The position numbers were made by a program, and so were the translations under genes. Shown piece after piece: positions 19,376 to 27,096 of a stretch of DNA of 64,000 nt. Under the pieces are notes generated by a model, which worked only from the letters and a program-made list of their open reading frames with translations, was not told where the DNA came from and did not search any database. Origin of the DNA: Ruminococcus flavefaciens ND2009 (GTDB lineage Bacteria; Bacillota; Clostridia; Oscillospirales; Ruminococcaceae). Positions within the stretch are counted from its first letter, which is position 1; each line of letters begins with the position of its first letter. The stretch spans positions 201,754-265,753 of the forward strand of contig NZ_KK211346.1 of NCBI RefSeq assembly GCF_000621785.1. Reading direction: 5' to 3'.

Positions 19376-20953
19376 ATGTGTACGATAATGGGATACTGCG
19401 GCACAGGCGGCGGTATGCAGAAGGTTTCCGAGGGACTTACGGCTACAGTGTCAAGAGGTCCCGACGATGAGAGGATAATCGACCTTAAAGACGGTGTTCT
19501 GGGATTTCAGCGCCTTTCCATAATGGGACTGACTCCTCAGGGAATGCAGCCCTTTGAGCTTGATAATAATTATGCCGTCTGTAACGGTGAGATATACGGC
19601 TTCAGGAAAATACGCGATGAACTTATTGCAAAGGGTCACACCTTCCGCAGCGACAGCGACTGTGAGATACTGCTGCCCCTGTATAAGGAATACGGCACGG
19701 ATATGTTCTCCATGCTTGATGCTGAGTTTGCCTGCATCATCTATGACCATGAGCAGCATAGCTTTATAGCTGCCCGTGACCCAATAGGCATTCGTCCCCT
19801 GTATTACGGCTATGACGGGGACATCATAGTTTTCGCCAGCGAGGCAAAGGACCTGGTGAAGGTGTGCGAAAAAATTATGCCCTTCCCGCCCGGACATTAC
19901 TACAAGGACGGTGAGTTCCATTGCTACTGTGATATAACAGCAGTAGACAGCTTTATTCACGATGATATTGAAACGGTCTGTGCCAATATCCATGACAAGC
20001 TGGTCTCAGGCGTAAAAAAGCGCCTTGACGCAGACGCAAAAGTGGGATTTCTGCTGTCAGGCGGACTTGATTCGTCTCTTGTGTGTGCCATTGCTCAGCG
20101 TGAAATGGATAAGCCCATACGTACATTCGCTATCGGTATGAACACCGATGCTATCGACCTTAAATACGCAAAGCAGGTGGCAGATTATATCGGCAGCGAG
20201 CATACGGAGGTCATCATCACTAAGGAGGATGTCATTGCTGCGCTTGAAGATGTTATCCACCTTCTTGGCACATACGATATTACGACCATTCGTGCAAGCA
20301 TGGGTATGTACCTTCTGTGCAAGGCAATACATGAGCAGACCGATATACGCGTGCTGCTGACGGGTGAGATCTCCGACGAGCTTTTCGGCTATAAATATAC
20401 GGATTTTGCTCCATCGGCGGAGGCTTTCCAGGCTGAGTCGGTGAAGCGTGTACGCGAGCTCCATATGTATGATGTTCTCCGTGCGGACAGGTGTATTTCC
20501 GTTAATTCTCTTGAGGCGAGAGTGCCCTTCGGCGATCTTGACTTTGTGAAGTACGTTATGGCAGTTGATCCCGAGATGAAGCTGAACAAGTACAACAAGG
20601 GAAAATATCTGCTTCGTCATGCCTTTGAGGGTGACTATCTGCCCCACGAAATACTCTACCGTGAAAAGGCTGCTTTTTCCGACGCTGTAGGTCATTCAAT
20701 GGTGGACTATCTTAAAGAATACGCCGAGAGCTATTACTCCGACGAGGAATATGAGCTTCTCTGTACCAAGTATTCCCACGCAAAGCCCTTTACAAAGGAG
20801 TCATTGCTTTACCGCGAGATATTTGAGAAATACTATCAGGGCAACAGCAAAATGGTAGTGGATTTCTGGATGCCCAACAAGGAGTGGGAGGGCTGCAATG
20901 TCAATGACCCCTCTGCCCGTGTACTCTCCAATTATGGTGAGAGCGGCAAATGA
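19376..20953 (+). CDS. asnB: Asparagine synthetase (glutamine-hydrolysing)
   Basis: A 525-residue asparagine synthetase B. The N-terminal class II glutaminase domain begins MCTIMGYCG with nucleophile Cys2, and the ATP pyrophosphatase domain carries the SGGLDSSLVCA P-loop, with TGEISDELFGYKYTD downstream. The enzyme amidates aspartate with glutamine and ATP. It starts behind GGAGG, 69 bases after purF, and is the last gene of the arm because a strong terminator follows. Length is normal for the family. Confidence 0.95.
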   Translation: MCTIMGYCGTGGGMQKVSEGLTATVSRGPDDERIIDLKDGVLGFQRLSIMGLTPQGMQPFELDNNYAVCNGEIYGFRKIRDELIAKGHTFRSDSDCEILLPLYKEYGTDMFSMLDAEFACIIYDHEQHSFIAARDPIGIRPLYYGYDGDIIVFASEAKDLVKVCEKIMPFPPGHYYKDGEFHCYCDITAVDSFIHDDIETVCANIHDKLVSGVKKRLDADAKVGFLLSGGLDSSLVCAIAQREMDKPIRTFAIGMNTDAIDLKYAKQVADYIGSEHTEVIITKEDVIAALEDVIHLLGTYDITTIRASMGMYLLCKAIHEQTDIRVLLTGEISDELFGYKYTDFAPSAEAFQAESVKRVRELHMYDVLRADRCISVNSLEARVPFGDLDFVKYVMAVDPEMKLNKYNKGKYLLRHAFEGDYLPHEILYREKAAFSDAVGHSMVDYLKEYAESYYSDEEYELLCTKYSHAKPFTKESLLYREIFEKYYQGNSKMVVDFWMPNKEWEGCNVNDPSARVLSNYGESGK

Positions 20954-20977
20954 GCGTTGATATATGAACAGGATAGC

Positions 20978-21007
20978 AAAAGCCGCGGGGGATCACCCTG
21001 CGGCTTT
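20978..21007. terminator. Terminator after asnB
   Basis: AAAGCCGCGGG pairs with CCCTGCGGCTTT around a short loop; it separates asnB from the convergent minus-strand genes and could serve both. Confidence 0.8.
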
Positions 21008-21037
21008 CTGTTTATAGCCAAACGAACGGACCATCGG

Positions 21038-21247
21038 TTATGATCCGAAATAATAACGTATAAATTCATCAATGCACTCGGTTTTCGACATGGGAGCTGA
21101 CTGCCATACAAGCTCGCCTTCACATTCAAGGCTGAGAAAATAGCCGTCGCACTGCTCCCAGCCGTATAACAGATAGTCCCTGCCGTTATGCGAAAATGTC
21201 AGTTCGTTATCGGTGATCACTGCATCCCTTATCTCATTACTGCTCAT
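21038..21247 (-). CDS. Small protein of unknown function, linked to the glutamate-cysteine ligase-like gene
   Basis: A 69-residue acidic protein that I do not recognise. It has alternating polar and aromatic beta-type stretches (DYLLYGWEQCDGYFLSLECEG) and a short C-terminal helix, with no membrane segment or signal. The in-frame GTG/ATG positions upstream lack a binding site; the ATG at 21247 has GAGGTGG directly before it, within the end of the preceding gene. It begins 9 bases after the ligase-like gene stops, so the two are cotranscribed and probably coupled. Confidence 0.6.
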   Translation of the reverse strand: MSSNEIRDAVITDNELTFSHNGRDYLLYGWEQCDGYFLSLECEGELVWQSAPMSKTECIDEFIRYYFGS

Positions 21248-21255
21248 GATCCACC

Positions 21256-22638
21256 TCATATCGCTGCATACTGCCTGATATAGCTTTCGATGGGGACGCC
21301 GTTCTTTATTCCGTTCACCATAGTCCTTGCGGGATTTGTGTGTCTGCGTACTCTTTCATAGAGCGGAGCAAGCAATGCTTCCTCACCAAGTCCGCGTTTA
21401 ATCAGTCCTTCTGATGAAAGGTAAAGTATGCGGATGAGCTGTCGCTCAACAGCTCCCTCATCGATATAATCAGGGAGCTTCTGTTTTGACAGCAGCTTCT
21501 GGAGCTCCGTGGCATTGAAGCCGTGGGAGTAGATGACCTCATCGTTTTCAACTATCTCTTTGAGCTCGTACAGCTTTTCTTTCAGTCCTGTGTGGAATGC
21601 GGCAACTGTCAGAGCTTCCGAAAGGGGCTGGCAGCAGGAGCTTCTGTATTCAATAGTTCCTCTGAATGTGAGATCCTCGAATTTGAAGGTGCGGAGATAT
21701 TCAAGGTCGCCTGCTTCGGGAGCAAATTCTATCTTCCGATATTCATTTCCGTCGAAAAATTCGCCCTCAATGACTTCACGGGAGAAGTATTCGTCTACAG
21801 TCAGAGGTGTAAAGTTCACATATTTTCCGTCACGCATGGTGCAGTAGATCGACTGAGAGCCGATATAGTCGATAAGCTCATCTGTATTCGTCAGTAACTT
21901 TCCGAACATCCCCACATTATGGGGATTATAGCCCTGCATACTGTGTTCCCAAAGCATATTTCTCACGCAGAGAAAGTCGGGATAGTCGGGGAGGTAGGAG
22001 TTGGCGAACAGTATCGACTTGTAGGGTTCAAGAAGCCCGAAAACGTTGATAACATCGGTAAGCTGCTCATAACTAACATCGAGCTGGACCTGGGAAGCAC
22101 TGGTGAATGTACCGAAATCAGGACGTTTGTGAAAACGAATATCCACCTCATCGGTATGCTCGGGATAAGAGTGGAGATAGTGGTAAAGCATACGGTAGCG
22201 CTCATTCTGGATAGGCAGATTATGGTTTATATCCGCATTTGGATTTACTCCCATACCCGTCAGAGTGTAGCCGTGCTTTGCAAATTCGGAATTGAGAAAA
22301 CGGACGTATTTTTCAAACCTTTCCTTTATCTCAAACAGCCCGACAGCTTTGCCGAAGGAAAGCTCAAGGTTGGAATAGCAGCAGTCAAAGGAGAGAATAT
22401 CTCCTGTTGGTGTATCCTTTGCAGATGTTATGTTTCCGTCTGTATCCCTGCCTGATACTTTGAAGTTGAAGTGATCGGCAAATCTTTCGGCGACTTCAAT
22501 TGAAACAGCTTCATCAACAGCCTGACCGTTAAGGTTTACTACGGGCATTTCTATCTCAACTCCGATATAGTCGGGACGTACTTTTTTTGTCGGTGCAATA
22601 TATTTGTCGTAAATAGCCTGTCTGATCTCATTTTTCAT
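21256..22638 (-). CDS. Glutamate-cysteine ligase-like protein (GCS2 family)
   Basis: A 460-residue protein of the plant-type gamma-glutamylcysteine synthetase family. The metal and substrate-binding start GVEIEMPVVN, the DVSYEQLTDVINVFGLLEPYKSILFANS stretch and FRGTIEYRSSCCQPL are family-like. Members join glutamate to cysteine or to other amines using ATP. No glutathione synthetase gene is in the window, so the product may be gamma-glutamylcysteine itself or another gamma-glutamyl compound. The GTG at 22647 is part of the GAGGTG binding site, so I set the start at the ATG at 22638. A divergent promoter pair separates it from tcdA. Confidence 0.75.
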   Translation of the reverse strand: MKNEIRQAIYDKYIAPTKKVRPDYIGVEIEMPVVNLNGQAVDEAVSIEVAERFADHFNFKVSGRDTDGNITSAKDTPTGDILSFDCCYSNLELSFGKAVGLFEIKERFEKYVRFLNSEFAKHGYTLTGMGVNPNADINHNLPIQNERYRMLYHYLHSYPEHTDEVDIRFHKRPDFGTFTSASQVQLDVSYEQLTDVINVFGLLEPYKSILFANSYLPDYPDFLCVRNMLWEHSMQGYNPHNVGMFGKLLTNTDELIDYIGSQSIYCTMRDGKYVNFTPLTVDEYFSREVIEGEFFDGNEYRKIEFAPEAGDLEYLRTFKFEDLTFRGTIEYRSSCCQPLSEALTVAAFHTGLKEKLYELKEIVENDEVIYSHGFNATELQKLLSKQKLPDYIDEGAVERQLIRILYLSSEGLIKRGLGEEALLAPLYERVRRHTNPARTMVNGIKNGVPIESYIRQYAAI

Positions 22639-22676
22639 ATATCTCACCTCTGTGATTTGTTTATGGGTATGAGAAT

Positions 22677-22705
22677 ATTATAGTCTTATAAAACTACTTT
22701 GTCAA
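22677..22705 (-). promoter_or_regulatory. Promoter of the ligase-like gene
   Basis: TTGACA (22700-22705) and TATAAT (22677-22682) on the minus strand with a 17-base spacer. Confidence 0.85.
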
Positions 22706-22727
22706 TATGATTTGTATGAAATTGATA

Positions 22728-22756
22728 TTGACATATTCTTTAACCTGATATATAAT
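22728..22756 (+). promoter_or_regulatory. Promoter of tcdA
   Basis: TTGACA (22728-22733) and TATAAT (22751-22756), 17-base spacer. It diverges from the ligase-like gene promoter; the two -35 boxes are 22 bases apart. Confidence 0.85.
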
Positions 22757-22799
22757 CATATTATATCTATAAAATTACTATTATTTAAAGGTGAGCATT

Positions 22800-23561
22800 A
22801 TGTTGAACCAGTTTTCAAGAACACAGCTTCTGATAGGCAGTGATGGAATGAATAAGCTTGCAGATGCAAGGGTGGCGGTTTTCGGCATCGGCGGAGTAGG
22901 CGGATATGTCTGTGAGGCGCTTGTAAGAAGCGGTGTATATAAATTCGATCTTATTGATGATGATAAGGTCTGTCTTACAAATCTTAACCGACAGATTATC
23001 GCCACAAGAAAAACGGTGGGAAGGTACAAGGCAGAGGTAATGACTGAACGAATGAAGGAGATAAACCTTGATGCGGAGATCCGTATACATAAGTGTTTTT
23101 TTCTGCCGGAAAACGAAGATGAATTTCCGTTTGATGAGTACGATTATATAGTAGATGCAGTTGATACCGTTACAGCGAAGCTTGCGCTTGTTATGAAGGC
23201 ACAGGAGCTTCATATCCCCATTATCAGCAGTATGGGAGCAGGCAATAAGCTTGATCCCACGGCATTTCGTGTGGCGGATATATACGATACCAAAATGTGT
23301 CCCCTTGCAAAGGTAATGCGTATAGAGTGCCGCAAGCGCAAGGTAAAAAAGCTGAAAGTTGTATATTCAGAGGAAAAGCCCACACGTCCTATCGAGGATA
23401 TGTCCATATCATGCCGTACCCATTGCATATGTCCTCCGGGGGCAAAGCATAAGTGTACAGAGCGCCGTGACATTCCGGGAAGTACGGCATTTGTGCCTTC
23501 AGTCGTCGGACTTATTATTGCAGGAGAGGTCGTAAAGGATCTGTGCAGAAAAGAAAGCTGA
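22800..23561 (+). CDS. tcdA: tRNA threonylcarbamoyladenosine dehydratase
   Basis: A 253-residue E1-like enzyme (ThiF/MoeB fold) that cyclises t6A at tRNA position 37 with ATP. The nucleotide-binding GIGGVGGYVCEALVRSG, LIDDDKVCLTNLNRQ and the DAVDTVTAKLAL stretch are diagnostic of the TcdA/CsdL group, as is the CPLAKVMRIECRKR segment. The ATG at 22800 follows an AAAGGTGA binding site; the in-frame GTG at 22791 is part of that site. Confidence 0.92.
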   Translation: MLNQFSRTQLLIGSDGMNKLADARVAVFGIGGVGGYVCEALVRSGVYKFDLIDDDKVCLTNLNRQIIATRKTVGRYKAEVMTERMKEINLDAEIRIHKCFFLPENEDEFPFDEYDYIVDAVDTVTAKLALVMKAQELHIPIISSMGAGNKLDPTAFRVADIYDTKMCPLAKVMRIECRKRKVKKLKVVYSEEKPTRPIEDMSISCRTHCICPPGAKHKCTERRDIPGSTAFVPSVVGLIIAGEVVKDLCRKES

Positions 23562-23601
23562 TATATAGTGTATGCCTATAATCAGTAATGGCTTTTTTGC
23601 A

Positions 23602-23631
23602 TTGGACAAGTTCATTGCCAGGTGGTATAAT
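23602..23631 (+). promoter_or_regulatory. Promoter of the 39-residue small ORF
   Basis: TTGGAC (23602-23607) and TATAAT (23626-23631), spacer 18. The TTGGACAA form of the -35 box is the same as in front of the nitrogenase-like genes at 25435. Confidence 0.55.
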
Positions 23632-23662
23632 AAGACCATACCAAACGAAAGGAGCGGTAAAG

Positions 23663-23782
23663 ATGAATTATAAAACGTCCTATGTGCTTGGTATGCTCCG
23701 CTCCATCGTGAAAGGAACAGACCGAATGTGCAGCAAATCACGATGTATCATAGGAAAACAAATTTTAGCTGAAAACATTTAG
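23663..23782 (+). CDS. Possible 39-residue small protein or leader peptide upstream of the LysR gene
   Basis: A short frame beginning MNYKTSYVLGMLRSIVKGTD and ending in TAG has its own promoter, a good AAAGGAG site ten bases upstream, and a terminator between it and the LysR gene. The product is basic with two cysteines and no membrane segment. I do not recognise it. It could be a free small protein or a regulatory leader. The frame continues upstream to 23588 without a binding site, so the ATG at 23663 is the likely start. Confidence 0.4.
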   Translation: MNYKTSYVLGMLRSIVKGTDRMCSKSRCIIGKQILAENI

Positions 23783-23820
23783 TGTATAACCTCCTAAATA
23801 ATACATTTAAATGGAACTAT

Positions 23821-23857
23821 AAAACAGCTTCTTCTTCAATGAAGAGGCTGTTTTTTT
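23821..23857 (+). terminator. Terminator between the small ORF and the LysR gene
   Basis: AAAACAGC-TTCTTC pairs with GAAGAGGCTGTTTT around a short loop, then continues as T residues, 13 bases before the LysR start codon. It could end the small-ORF transcript or attenuate the regulator. Confidence 0.7.
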
Positions 23858-23869
23858 ACGAGGTGTTTT

Positions 23870-24790
23870 ATGACTTTACAACAGATCAACTATCTTATTA
23901 CAATATCAGAATCACGCTCAATGAACAAGGCGGCTGAAAAGCTTTTCATAGCTCAGCCCACACTGACGGGTGCCGTCAGGGACGTTGAAAACGAACTTGG
24001 AATACAGATATTCCACAGGACACATAAAGGTGTTACCACTACTGTTGAGGGAGAGACTTTTCTCGCAAAGATCAAGCGAGTCTATCAGAAGTATGAGGAA
24101 GTAATGGAAGAATACGGCGAGGAAATGAATTTTCGCAGACGATTTGCGGTGTCAATGCAGCACTACTCCTTTGCAGTCAAGGCATTCATCGAAATGGCTA
24201 AGCATTACGACTCTAACCGGTTCGACCTTGCACTTCGCGAAACTGCAACAGCAAATGTAATAAAGGACGTAAGCTCGCTGAAAAGTGAGATAGGTATAAT
24301 CTATACCTGCGACACTAATCAGCGTGTGATAAACAGGCTTCTCCGTGAGAATGAACTGGAGTTTACATCGCTGATAGTCTGTCCCGCCAGTGTCTATCTT
24401 GCCCGTTCACACCCTATCGCCAAGGAAAAAGAACTGACATTTGAGCAGCTTGATCCGTACCCCTGTCTTTCCTTTGAACAGGAAAATGATACGGAGATAT
24501 ATTTCGCCGAGGAGATACTCATTGAACACGCCTATCAGAAAACCGTCAAGGCTACCGATCGTGCAACTATGATGAATCTCATGGCAGGACTTAACGGCTA
24601 CACGCTGTGTTCCAGTATTTATTCCGAGAAACTCAGCGGAGACCAGTTCCTTGTGATCCCCTTCAAGAATGATGACAGCGTTCAGAGTACCATGACAATC
24701 GGTTATATCACCAAGAGAAACAATGTCCTCAGCAGTATGGGAAAGCAGTTTATTGACGAAGTGAAACGTGAGCTGAAAGTAAGAGAATAA
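23870..24790 (+). CDS. LysR family transcriptional regulator
   Basis: A 306-residue LysR-type regulator. The N-terminal winged helix-turn-helix is clear (LQQINYLITISESRSMNKAAEKLFIAQPTLTGAVRDVENELG), followed by the linker helix and a two-lobe effector domain from about residue 90. The ligand is unknown. An acetyltransferase and the nitrogenase-like genes lie just downstream; LysR proteins often control neighbours, so control of the inverted repeat at 25405 is an inference. GAGGTG near 23859 is the ribosome binding site. Confidence 0.9.
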   Translation: MTLQQINYLITISESRSMNKAAEKLFIAQPTLTGAVRDVENELGIQIFHRTHKGVTTTVEGETFLAKIKRVYQKYEEVMEEYGEEMNFRRRFAVSMQHYSFAVKAFIEMAKHYDSNRFDLALRETATANVIKDVSSLKSEIGIIYTCDTNQRVINRLLRENELEFTSLIVCPASVYLARSHPIAKEKELTFEQLDPYPCLSFEQENDTEIYFAEEILIEHAYQKTVKATDRATMMNLMAGLNGYTLCSSIYSEKLSGDQFLVIPFKNDDSVQSTMTIGYITKRNNVLSSMGKQFIDEVKRELKVRE

Positions 24791-24793
24791 GAC

Positions 24794-24830
24794 AAAAGCC
24801 TGAAAGCAGAATTACAGCTTTCAGGCTTTT
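24794..24830. terminator. Bidirectional terminator after the LysR gene
   Basis: A 14-bp perfect stem (AAAAGCCTGAAAGC with its complement) sits between the convergent LysR and acetyltransferase genes. Confidence 0.85.
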
Positions 24831-24832
24831 CT

Positions 24833-25285
24833 TTATAATTTGTATTGCATGAAATTATTGTTCTTCGTAAAGCCGAAATCAGTATATAGAAGAACTCCCA
24901 TATCCGAAGCCGTTATCTGAACAGTTCCGCAGCCACACTCTTTGGCTTCATTTACAACTCTTGAAAGCAGTTCTTTGGCAATACCCTGTCGGCGGTAGTT
25001 TTTATCGGTGAACATACTTGAAAGAAGCCCTATCCTGCCGCTTGGACAGCCAAAATACGGCGGCTTTTCGACTATTGACATACCGCTTGTGCCGATAATT
25101 TTATCATTATCTACAGCCAGCCATGATAAAAATGTGCCGTCTGACATATGCCGAGTGTAGTAGTCATTCAGTGCAGGTCTGAGGTCGATGTCTTCTTTTG
25201 CACCTTCCTCACGAAGCTGGTTTATACGCATTTCTATAAATGTATCAAGGTCTTTTTCTGTTAGTTTTCTGTAGATTAGTGCCAT
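24833..25285 (-). CDS. GNAT family N-acetyltransferase
   Basis: A 150-residue acetyl-CoA-dependent acetyltransferase. The core beta4-alpha3 motif is present (GLLSSMFTDKNYRRQGIAKELLSRVVNEAKECG), where RRQGIA is the acetyl-CoA pyrophosphate loop; the C-terminal LLYTDFGF is the conserved end strand. The substrate is unknown. The frame extends upstream, but the ATG at 25285 follows AAGGAGG and its promoter is at 25322-25350. Confidence 0.88.
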   Translation of the reverse strand: MALIYRKLTEKDLDTFIEMRINQLREEGAKEDIDLRPALNDYYTRHMSDGTFLSWLAVDNDKIIGTSGMSIVEKPPYFGCPSGRIGLLSSMFTDKNYRRQGIAKELLSRVVNEAKECGCGTVQITASDMGVLLYTDFGFTKNNNFMQYKL

Positions 25286-25321
25286 TGTGTTTACCTCCTT
25301 TGTACTGGGCCGATTATAATA

Positions 25322-25350
25322 ATTATACTGTAAAAGAACACAACTGTCAA
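25322..25350 (-). promoter_or_regulatory. Promoter of the acetyltransferase gene
   Basis: TTGACA (25345-25350) and TATAAT (25322-25327) on the minus strand, spacer 17. It diverges from the nitrogenase-like promoter. Confidence 0.8.
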
Positions 25351-25404
25351 CTATAACTGACGATATATTGAAGAATTGCTGTGTGTTAACAGTGGTTATC
25401 GGGA

Positions 25405-25428
25405 TTTCTGAGAATAGAATCTCAGAAA
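25405..25428. promoter_or_regulatory. Perfect inverted repeat, candidate operator of the nitrogenase-like genes
   Basis: TTTCTGAGA and TCTCAGAAA are separated by six bases (ATAGAA). The repeat ends six bases before the -35 box at 25435, the position where an activator usually binds. It is not followed by a T-run, so it is unlikely to be a terminator. The nearby LysR protein is the obvious but unproved binder. Confidence 0.6.
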
Positions 25429-25434
25429 CAAGTA

Positions 25435-25465
25435 TTGGACAAATCACACTTTACCTATGTATAAT
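25435..25465 (+). promoter_or_regulatory. Promoter of the nitrogenase-like operon
   Basis: TTGGAC at 25435-25440 and TATAAT at 25460-25465 with a long spacer (18-19 bases depending on phasing). A non-optimal -35 and spacer fit an activator-dependent promoter. Confidence 0.55.
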
Positions 25466-25498
25466 ATATACATACCCCAAAGCAAAGGAGAACAGGTA

Positions 25499-27094
25499 AT
25501 GGCTAAGAAAATAAATCTTGATATGACCAGCGTTGAAAACCGTGAAATGCGTCTCGGTACTATCATCGCATGGGACGGAGCTGCCTCAGAGCTCGTAAAA
25601 GAGTCTGACTACGAAGGAAGAAAAGAAAAAAAGAAGGGAAACACAGCAGAGAATCATGGCGGCTGCTGCGGAAACGGCAGCAAAGCCTGTCGTTTGTGCG
25701 AACTTAAAACTCCGCTTAATCAGCAGACCATGTGCGCTAATGCTATCGTGGAATGTCAGATAGGAAATCTCACGGACTGTATACTTATACAGCATTCACC
25801 CATAGGCTGTGCGGCTGACAATGCGTGGTTCAACCTTGCGTTCAAAATGAGACTTACCAGAAGACACAAGCCTGTACAGAATTTAAGGATATTCTGCACA
25901 AACCTCCTTGAAAAAGACATGGTATTCGGTGCCAGCGATAAGCTGAGGCAGGCTATAAGAGACGCTAAGGAGCGCTTTTCTCCGAAGGCGATATTCATTT
26001 CAATGGCGTGTGCGACTGCGATAATCGGTGAGGATATCGACAGTATCGCCGACGAAATGGAGCCGGAGGTCGGAGTACCCATAATACCGCTTCACTGCGA
26101 GGGCTTCCGCTCCAAGCACTGGAGCACAGGCTTTGACATCTCACAGCACGGTGTGGCTCAGAAGATAGTAAACAGGAACCCGAAGAAGCAGAAAGATCTC
26201 ATAAATATCGTAGCACTGTGGGGCACTGACTACTTCACGGATATCCTCAAGCCGCTGGGACTGCGTGTGAATTACATGATAGACTGCGCCAACTATGCAG
26301 AGCTTGAACAGGCGTCGGAAGCTGTGGCGACCTCCACATTCTGCCACACTCTCGGTTCATATATGGCAACAGTTCTGGAACAGCATTTCGGAGTTCCACA
26401 GAAAGACGCTCCACAGCCCTACGGCTTTGCAGGCACCGATGCTTGGCTGAGAGCCATCGCAAAAATAGTGGGCAAGGAAAAGGAAACTGAGGATTACATA
26501 AAGTCAGAGCATGAAAGAGTAATGCCGAGGATACTTGAGCTCCGCGAGAAATTCAAGGGTGTTAAAGGCTTTATAATGACAGGTTCAGCCTATGCACACG
26601 GACTTATCTCCGTACTTCGTGAGCTTGGCATCGAGGTTGACGGCTCAGTTGTATTCCATCATGACCCTGTTTACGACGGCGTTGGTGAAAATCAGAACTC
26701 CCTCAAAAATCTTGTTGAGGAATACGGCGATATACCGCACTATACTGTCAGCAAAACTCAGGCATATCAGCTTCCGCAGGTATTCCGCAGAGTAAAGACG
26801 GATTTCGTTATCATTCGCCATCAGGGACTTGCTCCCGAAGCCGCAAAGCTTTGTATCCCTGCTCTCGCGATGGGCGATGAGCATATTCCCGTAGGCTATG
26901 ACGGAATGATAAGAACAGGAGAGATACTCCTTGATATACTGGCGAGAAAGCGCTTTAATCAGGTGCTTCAGCGCCATGTTGAGCTGCCATATACAAAGTG
27001 GTGGCAGTCACAGGATGATCCGTTCATCCTCTCAAAAGAGCCCGAAGTGATAGACAAGGCTCTTAATGAAAAGTTAAAAAAGAAAGGTGCATAA
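25499..27094 (+). CDS. Nitrogenase-like component 1, alpha (NifD-like) subunit
   Basis: A 531-residue protein of the nitrogenase component 1 family. Cys79 (TMCANA), Cys104 (SPIGC) and Cys171 (MACATAIIGEDI) match the three P-cluster cysteines of NifD (62, 88, 154) with almost the same spacing. Cys282 (FCHTLGSYMA) aligns with the FeMo-cofactor cysteine 275, and His462 (GDEHIPVGYDG) lies near where NifD has His442. The CEGFRSKHWSTGFDI stretch matches NifD CEGFRG. An extra N-terminal motif C56-C57-C64-C67 is not part of NifD. It is therefore a cluster-bearing reductase alpha subunit, but whether it binds a nitrogenase-type cofactor and what it reduces are unknown. The ATG at 25499 has AAAGGAG upstream; an in-frame ATG at 25457 lies in the promoter. 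Confidence 0.88.
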   Translation: MAKKINLDMTSVENREMRLGTIIAWDGAASELVKESDYEGRKEKKKGNTAENHGGCCGNGSKACRLCELKTPLNQQTMCANAIVECQIGNLTDCILIQHSPIGCAADNAWFNLAFKMRLTRRHKPVQNLRIFCTNLLEKDMVFGASDKLRQAIRDAKERFSPKAIFISMACATAIIGEDIDSIADEMEPEVGVPIIPLHCEGFRSKHWSTGFDISQHGVAQKIVNRNPKKQKDLINIVALWGTDYFTDILKPLGLRVNYMIDCANYAELEQASEAVATSTFCHTLGSYMATVLEQHFGVPQKDAPQPYGFAGTDAWLRAIAKIVGKEKETEDYIKSEHERVMPRILELREKFKGVKGFIMTGSAYAHGLISVLRELGIEVDGSVVFHHDPVYDGVGENQNSLKNLVEEYGDIPHYTVSKTQAYQLPQVFRRVKTDFVIIRHQGLAPEAAKLCIPALAMGDEHIPVGYDGMIRTGEILLDILARKRFNQVLQRHVELPYTKWWQSQDDPFILSKEPEVIDKALNEKLKKKGA

Positions 27095-27096
27095 AA

